In this document: piece by piece, positions 1 to 6,711 of the stretch | Layout: every line of letters starts with the position of its first letter | Numbering within the stretch: position 1 is the stretch's first letter | Source: Ignavibacteriales bacterium | Lineage (GTDB): Bacteria > Bacteroidota > Ignavibacteria > Ignavibacteriales > Ignavibacteriaceae | Direction of reading: 5' to 3' | Length of the DNA stretch: 20,125 nt | Assembly (NCBI GenBank): GCA_020061995.1 | Contig: JAGUXE010000361.1 | Span: forward strand, 1 to 20,125 | Program-made: the position numbers and the translations under genes | Notes under the pieces: model-generated | The model's input: the letters and a program-made list of their open reading frames with translations, nothing else | Database searches by the model: none | What the model was told of the DNA's origin: nothing

Positions 1-2
1 AA

Positions 3-62
3 CATCTTGATCATGGACAGTTTGTAAAGAATAAATTTTTAACCGCTGAAAAAGAAATGTAA
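3..62 (+). CDS. Possible 3' end of an unidentified gene (partial)
   Basis: An open frame enters from the left edge and stops with TAA at 60-62. It encodes about 19 residues ending LTAEKEM. I cannot assign it to a family from so few residues, and it may be chance. It is followed by about 90 bp without a convincing gene before the insertion-sequence end at 155. Confidence 0.2.
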   Translation, partial: HLDHGQFVKNKFLTAEKEM

Positions 63-154
63 AATATTAAACTCTTAAAATTATTGGAAATCAAACCATG
101 CAACATACAGCACGTGAAGTATCCGAAACTGTATTAATTCCTTTCGTACTGATT

Positions 155-387
155 TGTACCCGAATAAGTGGACAAAAAAATTAGCAAATTAGTTAATCAA
201 AAAACACTACATTCGGTGTCCTATAATTTAATGATGAATGCGACTGCTTTTTATTGTAATAGAACTCAATATATTTAAATATCTTGATCCTTGTCTTGTA
301 CTTTGAATCGATTGCTTTACTTATGAGTAACTCATTTTTCAAAGTGTGAAAAAATGATTCCATCGGAACATTATCATAGCAGTTTGA
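155..387 (-). mobile_element. Truncated IS3-family insertion sequence (one end only)
   Basis: The left boundary at 155-174 reads TGTACCCGAATAAGTGGACA. This resembles the terminal inverted repeats of the IS150-like group of IS3-family elements, which typically begin TGTAC and end in GGACA. The transposase 3' end begins 19 bp inside this repeat, a normal IS3 layout. The other end and most of the element are missing: homology stops abruptly near 387, where a tyrosine-recombinase frame begins on the opposite strand. No matching inverted repeat is visible to the right, so this is a dead remnant. Confidence 0.7.
193..387 (-). pseudogene. IS3-family transposase (OrfB), C-terminal remnant
   Basis: Translating the minus strand from about 387 to the TAA at 195-193 gives about 64 residues. 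They start SNCYDNVPMESFFHTLKNEL and continue through KYIEFYYNKKQSHSSLNYRTP. This is the conserved end of the rve integrase core of IS3-family OrfB proteins (usual form CYDN..MESFF..LK.E, then YI..YN..R.H..L.Y.TP). The Glu of MESFF corresponds to the last acidic residue of the DDE triad. An in-frame TAG at 390-388 and the loss of similarity beyond it show that the first two thirds of the protein, with the other two catalytic Asp, are gone. It has no start codon and cannot be functional. Confidence 0.8.
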
Positions 388-651
388 CTACTTGCATTGC
401 TTAGAGAAATAAGAACTGCTTTTTTTGAGCGGTTCTCACATAAATTCAGGCATACATATGCAACTCTGCTGATTCACCGAGGTGTATCGATCCAAAATAT
501 AAAGGAATTGCTAGGAAATTCATCGGTTGTCCAAACGGAGATCTATGCTCATAACAAATCAGATCATTTGCACCATGATGCATCTAAACTCAATAACCCT
601 CCTCAACCCCTAATAAATAAGACTATAACGCATCTTTGGGCCATCCAATAG
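388..651 (+). pseudogene. Tyrosine recombinase/integrase, C-terminal catalytic fragment
   Basis: The frame encodes HKFRHTYATLLIHRGVSIQN, then IKELLGNSSVVQTEIYAH. This is the end of the phage-integrase catalytic domain: HxFRHT carries the second Arg, and IYAH carries the nucleophilic Tyr. The usual second His of LGHSS is Asn here, a further sign of decay or divergence. The N-terminal DNA-binding domain and first catalytic Arg are missing. The frame is blocked by TGA at 385-387, and a TTG at 397 is the only start-like codon, which I regard as meaningless. The gene was cut at the junction with the IS3 remnant. Its 3' end points at the tRNA-Ser gene, whose 3' end lies 137 bp away, so it is probably left over from an element once integrated there. 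Confidence 0.75.
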
Positions 652-669
652 GGTGACTTTTGTCTCAAA

Positions 670-691
670 AAAGTTACCAAAAAGTTACCAA
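670..691 (+). repeat. Tandem 11-bp direct repeat AAAGTTACCAA
   Basis: Two perfect head-to-tail copies of AAAGTTACCAA lie at 670-680 and 681-691, between the integrase remnant and the tRNA-Ser 3' end. Short direct repeats in this position in integrative elements are often arm-type integrase or excisionase sites. That role is an inference here, and two copies could arise by slippage. Confidence 0.5.
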
Positions 692-732
692 ACTAGGGTC
701 AAAAAGGGGGTATTTGGGTGTATCAGGGAGAA

Positions 733-773
733 ATAAAAATGCGAAAACAGCTCAAAATCGCCATTTTCGCATT
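733..773 (-). terminator. Intrinsic terminator downstream of tRNA-Ser
   Basis: A perfect 10-bp inverted repeat, AATGCGAAAA at 738-747 and TTTTCGCATT at 764-773, encloses a 16-nt loop. Read on the minus strand, the hairpin is followed by TTTATTT, and it begins 15 nt past the tRNA 3' end. It therefore fits a Rho-independent terminator for the tRNA, and perhaps for readthrough from the receptor gene upstream of it. Confidence 0.6.
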
Positions 774-787
774 CTAAATTTACCAAG

Positions 788-876
788 CGGAGAGACCGGG
801 ATTCGAACCCGGGGTAAGGTATAACCCCTACGACGGTTTAGCAAACCGTTGGTTTCAGCCACTCACCCATCTCTCC
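788..876 (-). tRNA. tRNA-Ser (anticodon GCU)
   Basis: The minus strand gives an 89-nt cloverleaf. A 7-bp acceptor stem, GGAGAGA (876-870) with TCTCTCC (795-789), is followed by discriminator G at 788. The anticodon loop TTTGCTAAA has GCT at 842-840, between the arms AACGG and CCGTC-like sequence. There is a long class II variable arm typical of Ser, and a T-arm with GGGTTCGAATCCC. CCA is not encoded: the sequence after the discriminator is CTTGG. It reads AGC/AGU codons. It lies 45 bp downstream of the TonB-receptor stop on the same strand and has a promoter-like element of its own. Its 3' end faces the integrase remnant, consistent with use as an attachment site. Confidence 0.97.
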
Positions 877-897
877 GTTGCTGAAAAATTTTGAACA

Positions 898-905
898 CAA
901 ATATA
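898..905 (-). promoter_or_regulatory. Candidate -7 promoter element for tRNA-Ser
   Basis: The minus strand reads TATATTTG, an exact match to the Bacteroidota -7 consensus TAnnTTTG. It is separated from the tRNA 5' end by 21 nt. At the spacing used by the other two clear promoters here (20 nt) the -33 triplet would be TTT instead of TTG, so the upstream half is imperfect. The call is tentative. Confidence 0.35.
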
Positions 906-921
906 ATACTTTACTTCAAAA

Positions 922-3138
922 TTAAAAATAAACTCTATAGGTAAATCTAAAATTTCTTTTTGCTTCCGGCATTATTGATTTTACTCTTGATAGATGATTT
1001 CTATATTCTCTGTTGAGTAAATTATCAATGTTCAGTGACAAATTATTCACATAATTGCCAAGTGAAATAGTCCATTGCGCAAATGTATTTATCAGAAAAT
1101 ATCCACTCGTTGGTTCTTCAAAAAAATCGATCTGCTTTTGTGATGATGCTGTTTCAATTGTAATTCCTGAATTGAAAATATCTGTAGCATATTTAAAGGT
1201 TATTAGTACTTTTAATGGTGGAATACTTGGAAGGGGACTCTCACTATCAGTGATAATTCCTCTGGTATAGCTTGTCCCCAACGAAATTGAGTAATTTGTG
1301 CTAAAGTTAAAGTCGAATTGGTTTTCTAAACCATAAATTTCCGCATCAACAGAAGTTGATTGATATATGGGTAATAATGTAGCAAAATTTATTTTTCCGT
1401 TATTGCGGGGAATTATATAGGAATTTATAATATTGTAAAACCCGTTGAGACTAAAAAAGATATTACTTCGTTTATAGTAATAAAATAACTCAGTGCCGAT
1501 TCCATTTTCTGAAGAGAGGTTAGGATTTCCAATTTCATAAGAATAGGCAGCCAAATGGGGTCCTTCAGAATAAAGTTCTTCGATCGTTGGAATTCGTGAT
1601 GATCTGCTTATATTTGCTCCAACTGATGAGGATGAACCAAATTCGTATAATAGTGAGATCGATGATGAAAAAATTGTAAACTGACGTTTTATCAAATATT
1701 CATCTTTTGCCGAGATAGTAACTCTCCTCGGGCTAAATTCTGAATAAGCAATTCTTCCTGAAAATTCTAAACTGAATTTATTTTGTGAATATGTCTGATA
1801 AATAAATACTGCATAATTATTCATCTTTGTCGGTGACGTGAATACATAACCGCCAATATTAAAGTCTCTGTTTTCATAAGCTAAACCGATTACACCTTCA
1901 TTAAAAAAAAGGAATTCTTTAGTCTCAAATTTTAATTGACCGTCATAAGAATAAATTCCAAATTCTGAACCAATTCTATTATCCTTCTCCAATTCAACAT
2001 GCCTGTAATATGTTCGGTTAAATTTCAACGACAAATTTGTGAAAGAATAAAAATTAAGATTATAAATAAATTCACCATTAATTATTCTTTTAAACATTGA
2101 AATATTAACCCCGTAAGGATGCGCTCCTACAAATCCTCCGGGAACACCATAATCTAATTCATACTCGCGAAAAGAAAAACCAATATGTCCCCAATCCTTT
2201 ACATAACTTAGTCCACCGCTGTAATTGGTTGATTGAATATCCGAATTTTTTAATAACTTAAATGGAGTTTTCAAATCATCTGCTTTGCGTCTGCTAAATT
2301 CAATTCTTCCATTAAAATCCGAAATCGGAATTCTCATAACAACTGAACCCAGAAATCCATTGTTAGCGGTCTCACCGAAAATACCTGCATTACCTGAAAA
2401 TTTTTCATATGATTGAACTGGAATTTCTTCTCGTATAATATTTACAACCCCTCCATAAGTTGAAGAATTTTGAATTAGAACTTTTGGTCCTCTTATTACT
2501 TCAATTCTATCGACAGTAAATGGTTCAATTGAAACAGCATGGTCTGGAGATGTAGAAGATAAATCATTGGTTTTCATTCCATCTTCACTTATAAGTATTC
2601 TGTCTCCGCCAAGTCCTCTAATTACCGGACGAGCCGGAGCCGGTCCCATAGAACGCATTGCTAACCCTGTCTCATTTTTTAAAGTTGAGGCGAGGGTCAT
2701 TCCTAAATCACGCTGTAAATCTTTTCCTTTAAGAACATTTGTAAGTTCGTGCAATTCATCAAACTTTGAATTTGTGTGTGTTCCTGTAACAATTACAGTC
2801 GGCATCTGAACAGGAAGTGGGTAGAGGTGTATAATCAATTGTGAATTTATTTGGGACTCATTCAATTTGATAATTTCTTTTTTATAGCCAATTGATGTGA
2901 TCTCCAAAAACGAAAAATTATTATTGGGTATTTGAATTTCAAAAATACCTCTCTCATTTGCAACAGCATATATATCAGAATTTGTTACTCGAATTACAGC
3001 AAGGGGAATCGGCTCATGCGATTCCCCATTAATTATAACCCCATTTATCAATTGACCATTTTCTTCACAAAACGTTTGTTTACCTGAAACAAAAAATATT
3101 GCAATGGAAATTAGTAGAGCTAAATAATAATTATTCAT
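922..3138 (-). CDS. TonB-dependent outer-membrane receptor, ZnuD-like (probable zinc/metal uptake)
   Basis: The 738-residue protein has a signal peptide (about 1-24) and a carboxypeptidase-regulatory-like beta-sandwich domain (about 30-110, GVIINGESHEPIPLAVIRV). A plug domain follows from about 115 (VIVTGTHT) to about 240, then a 22-strand-type barrel ending in aromatic YRVYF, as expected for Bam-assembled proteins. In the plug, RGLGGDRILISEDG and STSPDHAVSIEP resemble ZnuD zinc receptors, where the segment DxSxxSPDHAV is characteristic. This supports metal import more than sugar or vitamin import, but the ligand is inferred. It is the last gene of a minus-strand cluster, 11 bp after the lipoprotein gene. 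ATG at 3138 gives a good signal peptide; no strong ribosome binding site is visible. The energising TonB/ExbBD genes are not in the window. Confidence 0.85.
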   Translation of the reverse strand: MNNYYLALLISIAIFFVSGKQTFCEENGQLINGVIINGESHEPIPLAVIRVTNSDIYAVANERGIFEIQIPNNNFSFLEITSIGYKKEIIKLNESQINSQLIIHLYPLPVQMPTVIVTGTHTNSKFDELHELTNVLKGKDLQRDLGMTLASTLKNETGLAMRSMGPAPARPVIRGLGGDRILISEDGMKTNDLSSTSPDHAVSIEPFTVDRIEVIRGPKVLIQNSSTYGGVVNIIREEIPVQSYEKFSGNAGIFGETANNGFLGSVVMRIPISDFNGRIEFSRRKADDLKTPFKLLKNSDIQSTNYSGGLSYVKDWGHIGFSFREYELDYGVPGGFVGAHPYGVNISMFKRIINGEFIYNLNFYSFTNLSLKFNRTYYRHVELEKDNRIGSEFGIYSYDGQLKFETKEFLFFNEGVIGLAYENRDFNIGGYVFTSPTKMNNYAVFIYQTYSQNKFSLEFSGRIAYSEFSPRRVTISAKDEYLIKRQFTIFSSSISLLYEFGSSSSVGANISRSSRIPTIEELYSEGPHLAAYSYEIGNPNLSSENGIGTELFYYYKRSNIFFSLNGFYNIINSYIIPRNNGKINFATLLPIYQSTSVDAEIYGLENQFDFNFSTNYSISLGTSYTRGIITDSESPLPSIPPLKVLITFKYATDIFNSGITIETASSQKQIDFFEEPTSGYFLINTFAQWTISLGNYVNNLSLNIDNLLNREYRNHLSRVKSIMPEAKRNFRFTYRVYF

Positions 3139-3149
3139 TTCAAACTTAT

Positions 3150-4007
3150 CTATCTGACATTAATAGTAATTGGGAATGAAATGAACTCAGCTGTTGATCC
3201 ATCCATTAATTTAATAGTTAACGCGGCAGTTCCAATTGTTAAACCTTTAATTCTAAAAACCCATGGCTCCTCAGCTTCGGGTAGGAATTGAAAAATGCCT
3301 ACCGGATTAACATCACTAGCTAATGTATGCAAAGGGTACTCCGGTTGGAAGTAATGTCCATGTTCATCATAAAACTCAACCATAATATGATCGGTCGTAG
3401 AATCTTTTAGAATCTCAATAGTACCGGTCGAAGATAAAGTTGTAGCATTTGCTAATACTGTTCCATCTTCTTCAAATGATATTCTTATTCCGATCGGTTC
3501 ACCATGTGCGGAGGTATCTTCTTTTATGATAACCGGTATTTGAGGTGTTCGAGCATCCGTGTGCCCAAGATGTCTAAGTTGAAGCACCAAGGTTGTATTA
3601 CCTTCTTTTTTCCCTCTAAGGTGGAAAGCATATTCAGTAGGAGAATCCTGTACAATAGATAATGCAGAGGTATCACCGATAACCCATCCAAGATTATAAT
3701 CACTATTAGTAGGTGGATTAAAAATATTTTTATCTTTATCTAAAAACTTTATTGATAAATGATCCGATAAAGCGTTTAAGGGAGCATATAATGTATCACT
3801 GATTGCAGATGAATTCCATTGGTTTTGGATCACACCTTGCCATACAACCAATATTGGTTTTGCTGTTGCATCTCTAATTAGCCAACCTTCCGGTTCGACA
3901 TGTTCTGATGGGGGAGTAATCGGATTCGATTCTTCTTTACATCCTGTTAAAATTATAGAAACTAAAAAAAGCGAGAATATTACTCGCGAGATTAAATTCG
4001 ATTTCAT
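3150..4007 (-). CDS. Lipoprotein with two tandem beta-rich repeats and His motifs (metal cluster)
   Basis: The 285-residue protein starts with a lipoprotein signal peptide ending at the lipobox LTGC (Cys about 23), followed by a Ser/Pro linker and then EHVEPEGW. The remainder is two copies of one domain of about 115-125 residues. The ends DHLSIKFLDKD...FHLRGKKEGNTTLVLQL and DHIMVEFYDEH...FRIKGLTIGTAALTIKL align position by position and both end in a PITI/IPVII strand. His residues cluster in HVEPEG, RHLGHTD and DEHGHYFQPE. From memory, similar lipoproteins with H-x-GH-x-D motifs sit beside ZnuD-like receptors in other phyla; I infer a surface or periplasmic metal-binding partner of the receptor. 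The start has a good ribosome binding site (GGAGAAAT). No enzymatic motif is visible. Confidence 0.75.
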   Translation of the reverse strand: MKSNLISRVIFSLFLVSIILTGCKEESNPITPPSEHVEPEGWLIRDATAKPILVVWQGVIQNQWNSSAISDTLYAPLNALSDHLSIKFLDKDKNIFNPPTNSDYNLGWVIGDTSALSIVQDSPTEYAFHLRGKKEGNTTLVLQLRHLGHTDARTPQIPVIIKEDTSAHGEPIGIRISFEEDGTVLANATTLSSTGTIEILKDSTTDHIMVEFYDEHGHYFQPEYPLHTLASDVNPVGIFQFLPEAEEPWVFRIKGLTIGTAALTIKLMDGSTAEFISFPITINVR

Positions 4008-4081
4008 ATTTATTTCTCCGTATAAATTTATTGACTTAATTTATGGTGTATTATTAAACAGATGATCAGTTTAAAATATTA

Positions 4082-4109
4082 GAAATTCACAATTTCATTT
4101 TTGAAATTG
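4082..4109. promoter_or_regulatory. Operator-like overlapping palindromes upstream of the lipoprotein gene
   Basis: GAAATTcacAATTTC (4082-4096) overlaps CAATTTCA-TTTT-TGAAATTG (4090-4109, 8-bp arms). The second is followed by a further AATTTT (4113-4118). The three to four GAAATT-type half-sites recur every 8 to 12 bp. The site lies 75-102 bp before the lipoprotein start and has no T-tract on either strand, so it looks like a regulator-binding site more than a terminator. An AT-rich dyad in front of metal-uptake genes would suit a Fur/Zur-family repressor, but the sequence is not a standard Fur or Zur box that I can recognise. Confidence 0.4.
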
Positions 4110-4141
4110 AACAATTTTACTACAATTAATAATTTTAGATA

Positions 4142-4498
4142 CTAACCAATCATTGGAGGGGCACGGAGAAGATTTAATCCGAGATAATCCGAATTAATAA
4201 TAATTCTTGAAGAATTAGGGAATGGTATTTTAGATTCATCAAATTTTAATGAATATTTGACCACTTCATTGGAAACATTATGGAAACTTGAAACGAAGTA
4301 CTGAATAAGACAGAATGTGTTTTCAAAAGGTGCGCTGCCGTGATGATTCACCTTTTCAGATGAAATATCAAACGATTGATTTCCATGTTGGAAATCATAA
4401 TTATGGTAATGGATTATATTTACCGCATTCAATATTAGATATGCAGCGAGAAATAACCCGGCAGATATACGTTTATATTTATAACACACTTTTTTCAT
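4142..4498 (-). CDS. Small membrane-anchored His-containing protein, DUF2946-like
   Basis: From ATG at 4498 the protein has 118 residues. A basic start (MKKVCYKYKR) precedes one hydrophobic segment (about 12-27), then the motif IIHYHNYDFQH, a middle region with NHH, a Cys (CLIQYF), and the C-terminal end LLRAPPMIG. Short proteins with one N-terminal segment, His motifs and a terminal R-(A/G)-P-P are typical of DUF2946-like proteins, which often neighbour copper or zinc transport genes; that relation is by pattern only. An upstream GTG at 4552 would add 18 residues (MVHFIPCFVY...) that break the signal-like N-terminus and overlap a promoter-like sequence, so I prefer 4498. It is the first gene of the minus-strand metal cluster, 134 bp before the lipoprotein gene. 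Confidence 0.6.
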   Translation of the reverse strand: MKKVCYKYKRISAGLFLAAYLILNAVNIIHYHNYDFQHGNQSFDISSEKVNHHGSAPFENTFCLIQYFVSSFHNVSNEVVKYSLKFDESKIPFPNSSRIIINSDYLGLNLLRAPPMIG

Positions 4499-4504
4499 GG
4501 GCTT

Positions 4505-4535
4505 CAAATTTAATATCGTTTGATATACAAAGCAA
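4505..4535 (-). promoter_or_regulatory. Candidate TTG-N20-TAnnTTTG promoter for the small His protein
   Basis: The minus strand reads TTG (4535-4533), 20 nt, then TAAATTTG (4512-4505). This matches the Bacteroidota -33/-7 pattern with the same 20-nt spacing as the promoters at 8318 and 15621. The -7 element ends only 6 nt before the ATG at 4498, so transcription would start at or very near the start codon, giving a leaderless message. It could be coincidental in AT-rich DNA. Confidence 0.4.
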
Positions 4536-4679
4536 GGTATGAAGTGAACCACAATTAATTCTTCAAAATAGGGGCGAATTGTTTTATGAAAATTGTTAAA
4601 GCAGAAAATCAGTAAGTGGTGACTTAGATGTAAATTATGGTTAAATTGAAACTACTATTCCAAAAAGTTAGGGGATCAT

Positions 4680-5120
4680 ATGGATAAGGTGATTGCAGAT
4701 TTTATAAATTCTAAAAAAGTAGCCATTGTAGGTTATTCGAGGAATAAAAATAAATTTGGAAATGCCGCTTATCATGAACTAAAGAAACGCGGTTACGAAG
4801 TCTTTCCGGTTAATAAAACCGAGAGCGAAATCGATGGGGTGAAATGTTTTCCGGATTTGTATTCGCTAGAAGAAAAAGTTGATTCAGTATTCATTAGTGT
4901 TAAATCTGAATCCGTAAAAGAAATTTTGTTGCAAGCAGATAAGTTGAAGATAAAGAATATTTGGCTTCAACAGGGAGCAGAAACAAAAGAAATTCTTGAT
5001 GAAGCTATAAAATTAAATATCGAGTTGGTTGCACATAAGTGTATATTGATGTATCTAGAACCTGTAAAGTCAATACATAAATTTCATCGAGCAATCAATA
5101 AATTTTTAGGACGTTATTGA
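4680..5120 (+). CDS. CoA-binding domain protein (YccU-like, CoA_binding_2)
   Basis: The 146-residue protein is a single Rossmann-type domain. The first strand and loop VAIVGYSRNKNKFGNAAY bind the nucleotide, GYEVFPVNKTESEIDGVKCF follows, then DSVFISVKSESVKEI and IKNIWLQQGAETKEI, ending with AHKCILMYLEP. This order and length are typical of the small stand-alone CoA-binding proteins related to the N-terminal domain of succinyl-CoA synthetase. The family binds CoA, but its physiological role is not established. The ribosome binding site AGGGG lies 6 nt before ATG. It is divergent from the metal cluster and about 87 bp ahead of the ABC genes; its CoA theme matches the carboxyltransferase downstream, although a shared role is speculative. 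Confidence 0.85.
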   Translation: MDKVIADFINSKKVAIVGYSRNKNKFGNAAYHELKKRGYEVFPVNKTESEIDGVKCFPDLYSLEEKVDSVFISVKSESVKEILLQADKLKIKNIWLQQGAETKEILDEAIKLNIELVAHKCILMYLEPVKSIHKFHRAINKFLGRY

Positions 5121-5207
5121 TCTTTACGAAAATCACTTTGGTTAAGAAAAAAGCTTTATTTATATTCAACTAATTAATTAAATAAATCATTTTTCAGACG
5201 CAAATAA

Positions 5208-5966
5208 ATGACGAGCAAATTGAATCCAAAATCAACTTCAATATTATTTGTTAGTTTTGTTATAGTAATTGCTACAATAGAATTTTTACTTCCAGTAAAT
5301 CCCTATATCCCTAAACTTTCATCATTAATTGTTAGTTTAGAAGCTCTATACAAGGAGTATGCATTATTAAAAAATATTATAATCTCAATTTCAACATTTT
5401 ATGCCTCACTGTTTATTACATATTTTGTAGGAAAATTGATGTTGTTGATTCATGCTAATAATTCCATCTATACGAAGTTTGAAAACATCTCAAATATGCT
5501 GGCTGATAGTGTTCCATCGATTATTATTGGTTTTGTAATAATAATGTGGATGCCGTTATTTTCATTAGCCAGTTTTATATTTATACTACTTGTTCTTATT
5601 ATTCAAGTAAATTCAGATGTAATAAAATTCATAAAAAATGTTCCTATCGAGTATGTTGATGCACTTCAATCTCATGTTCATAATCTGAAAATTGTGAGGA
5701 AAGAAATTTATGCAGTACGATTAAAGAGTAATATTTTAAATTCATTAATTAAGCATCATAAATATTTATGGACTCTATTGATATATTTTGAGTTCGCTAA
5801 TGGGATGAATGGGGGATTAGGTTTTCTAATTAAACTTTCACTTGATTATTGGAATTCTTCTTTCTTATTTACAATTTTAACCATTCTAATCTTAATAGTG
5901 TTTATTGGTGAATACTTACTGAGAGTAATATTTAAAAGACTTTTTCCATGGAGTGAATTAAATTGA
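5208..5966 (+). CDS. ABC transporter permease, divergent nitrate/sulfonate/taurine (SsuC/TauC) type
   Basis: The 252-residue hydrophobic protein has about six membrane segments: near 10-30, 55-80, 100-130 as a pair, 185-205 and 215-235. The end GGLGFLIKLSLDYWNSSFLF, then LLRVIFKRLFPW, matches the C-terminus of SsuC/TauC/ThiX-type permeases, where GLG..I and RRLLPW are typical. The cytoplasmic EAA loop that docks on the ATPase is poorly conserved: IEYVDALQSHVHNLKIVRKE keeps Glu and Ala but lacks the invariant Gly and the following LP. The ATPase gene overlaps its stop by 4 nt, so the two are translationally coupled. No periplasmic binding protein lies nearby, and the substrate is unknown. Confidence 0.75.
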   Translation: MTSKLNPKSTSILFVSFVIVIATIEFLLPVNPYIPKLSSLIVSLEALYKEYALLKNIIISISTFYASLFITYFVGKLMLLIHANNSIYTKFENISNMLADSVPSIIIGFVIIMWMPLFSLASFIFILLVLIIQVNSDVIKFIKNVPIEYVDALQSHVHNLKIVRKEIYAVRLKSNILNSLIKHHKYLWTLLIYFEFANGMNGGLGFLIKLSLDYWNSSFLFTILTILILIVFIGEYLLRVIFKRLFPWSELN

Positions 5967-6694
5967 ATAGTTTTTTCCGTGTTGAGAATATCTCAAAAAG
6001 TTTTATCACTGAATTAGGAATCACACACAGAATATTGAATGATTTTTCATTTGAAATTTCCGAAGTGGAAAAAGCATCAATAATAGGAATGGTTTCACCT
6101 TTCGCTTCAGGCAAATCGACACTTCTTAAAATTTTTTCAGGAATTGAAAAGTTTGATTCAGGCAGAATTACTTTTTACAACAACCCTTTTGAAAATGATT
6201 TATCTAAGTTTATTTATCTCTCAAAAAATCCTTCCTCGCTACCATGGTATAATGTTTACCAAAATATTGAGCTCCCATTCAAATTGAATAAGATTAATCC
6301 GGAGAAAGTTAAAATATCAGAAATAATATCACTCACTGAACTCGATGGTTATGAAGAACATTTTCCGCACGAAAAGAGTAAGGGGTTCCGTTTTCGAATA
6401 TGCTTAGCAAGGTGTTTAGCACAATCACCAGAGATAATTTTTATGGATGAATCTTTCCGAGATATTGACGATGAAACCAAATCTGAGTTACAAGAATTAT
6501 TAATCAAAGTGAAGCGTCTAGGGGTTACGATAGTTTATGCTACATCAAATATAAACGACATAATTAAAATTGCCGATACGGTTTATCTTATGAATTCCAA
6601 TCCTCTGACTATTACTAAAAAATTTAATTTTAATTCCGTTTCGGATAACGAAAAGATTCAGGCTGTTGCAGAATCTCTCATAAACAATTTTTAA
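5963..6694 (+). CDS. ABC transporter ATPase with degenerate catalytic motifs
   Basis: The 243-residue protein aligns throughout with nitrate/sulfonate/taurine ATPases. The P-loop is SPFASGKST (45-53; Lys51 kept, two usual glycines changed to Ser and Ala). The Q-loop is LSKNPSSLPW, with Lys88 where Gln is expected. The signature is FPHEKSKGFRFR (134-145), so LSGG has become KSKG and the following MRQR has become FRFR. Walker B IIFMDE (158-163) keeps Asp and the catalytic Glu. The H-loop is YATSNI with Ser195 for the switch His. ATP binding seems possible, but normal hydrolysis is doubtful. It starts with TTG inside the permease stop (TTGA overlap), with GGAG 9 nt upstream. The carboxyltransferase gene follows after 17 bp. 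The intact frame shows it is not a simple pseudogene. Confidence 0.8.
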   Translation: MNSFFRVENISKSFITELGITHRILNDFSFEISEVEKASIIGMVSPFASGKSTLLKIFSGIEKFDSGRITFYNNPFENDLSKFIYLSKNPSSLPWYNVYQNIELPFKLNKINPEKVKISEIISLTELDGYEEHFPHEKSKGFRFRICLARCLAQSPEIIFMDESFRDIDDETKSELQELLIKVKRLGVTIVYATSNINDIIKIADTVYLMNSNPLTITKKFNFNSVSDNEKIQAVAESLINNF

Positions 6695-6711
6695 CAAAAC
6701 AATAATCGAAT

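Noticed and set aside
397..651. An 84-residue integrase-like gene starting at TTG 397
   Set aside because: It lacks the N-terminal domain and first catalytic Arg, and TTG lies just after the breakpoint, so it is a fragment and not a small gene.
4090..4109. The CAATTTCA/TGAAATTG hairpin as an intrinsic terminator for the small His protein gene
   Set aside because: There is no T-tract on the downstream side of either strand and the stem is almost all A-T; overlapping dyads fit an operator better.
4498..4552. GTG 4552 as the start of the small His protein
   Set aside because: It adds a non-signal-like extension, has no ribosome binding site and covers a promoter-like sequence; ATG 4498 gives a basic-hydrophobic N-terminus.
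5208..6694. ThiXZ-type thiamin-precursor importer linked to the thiamin operon
   Set aside because: No TPP riboswitch precedes it, no ThiY-like binding protein is present, and it is separated from the thiamin operon by other transcription units.
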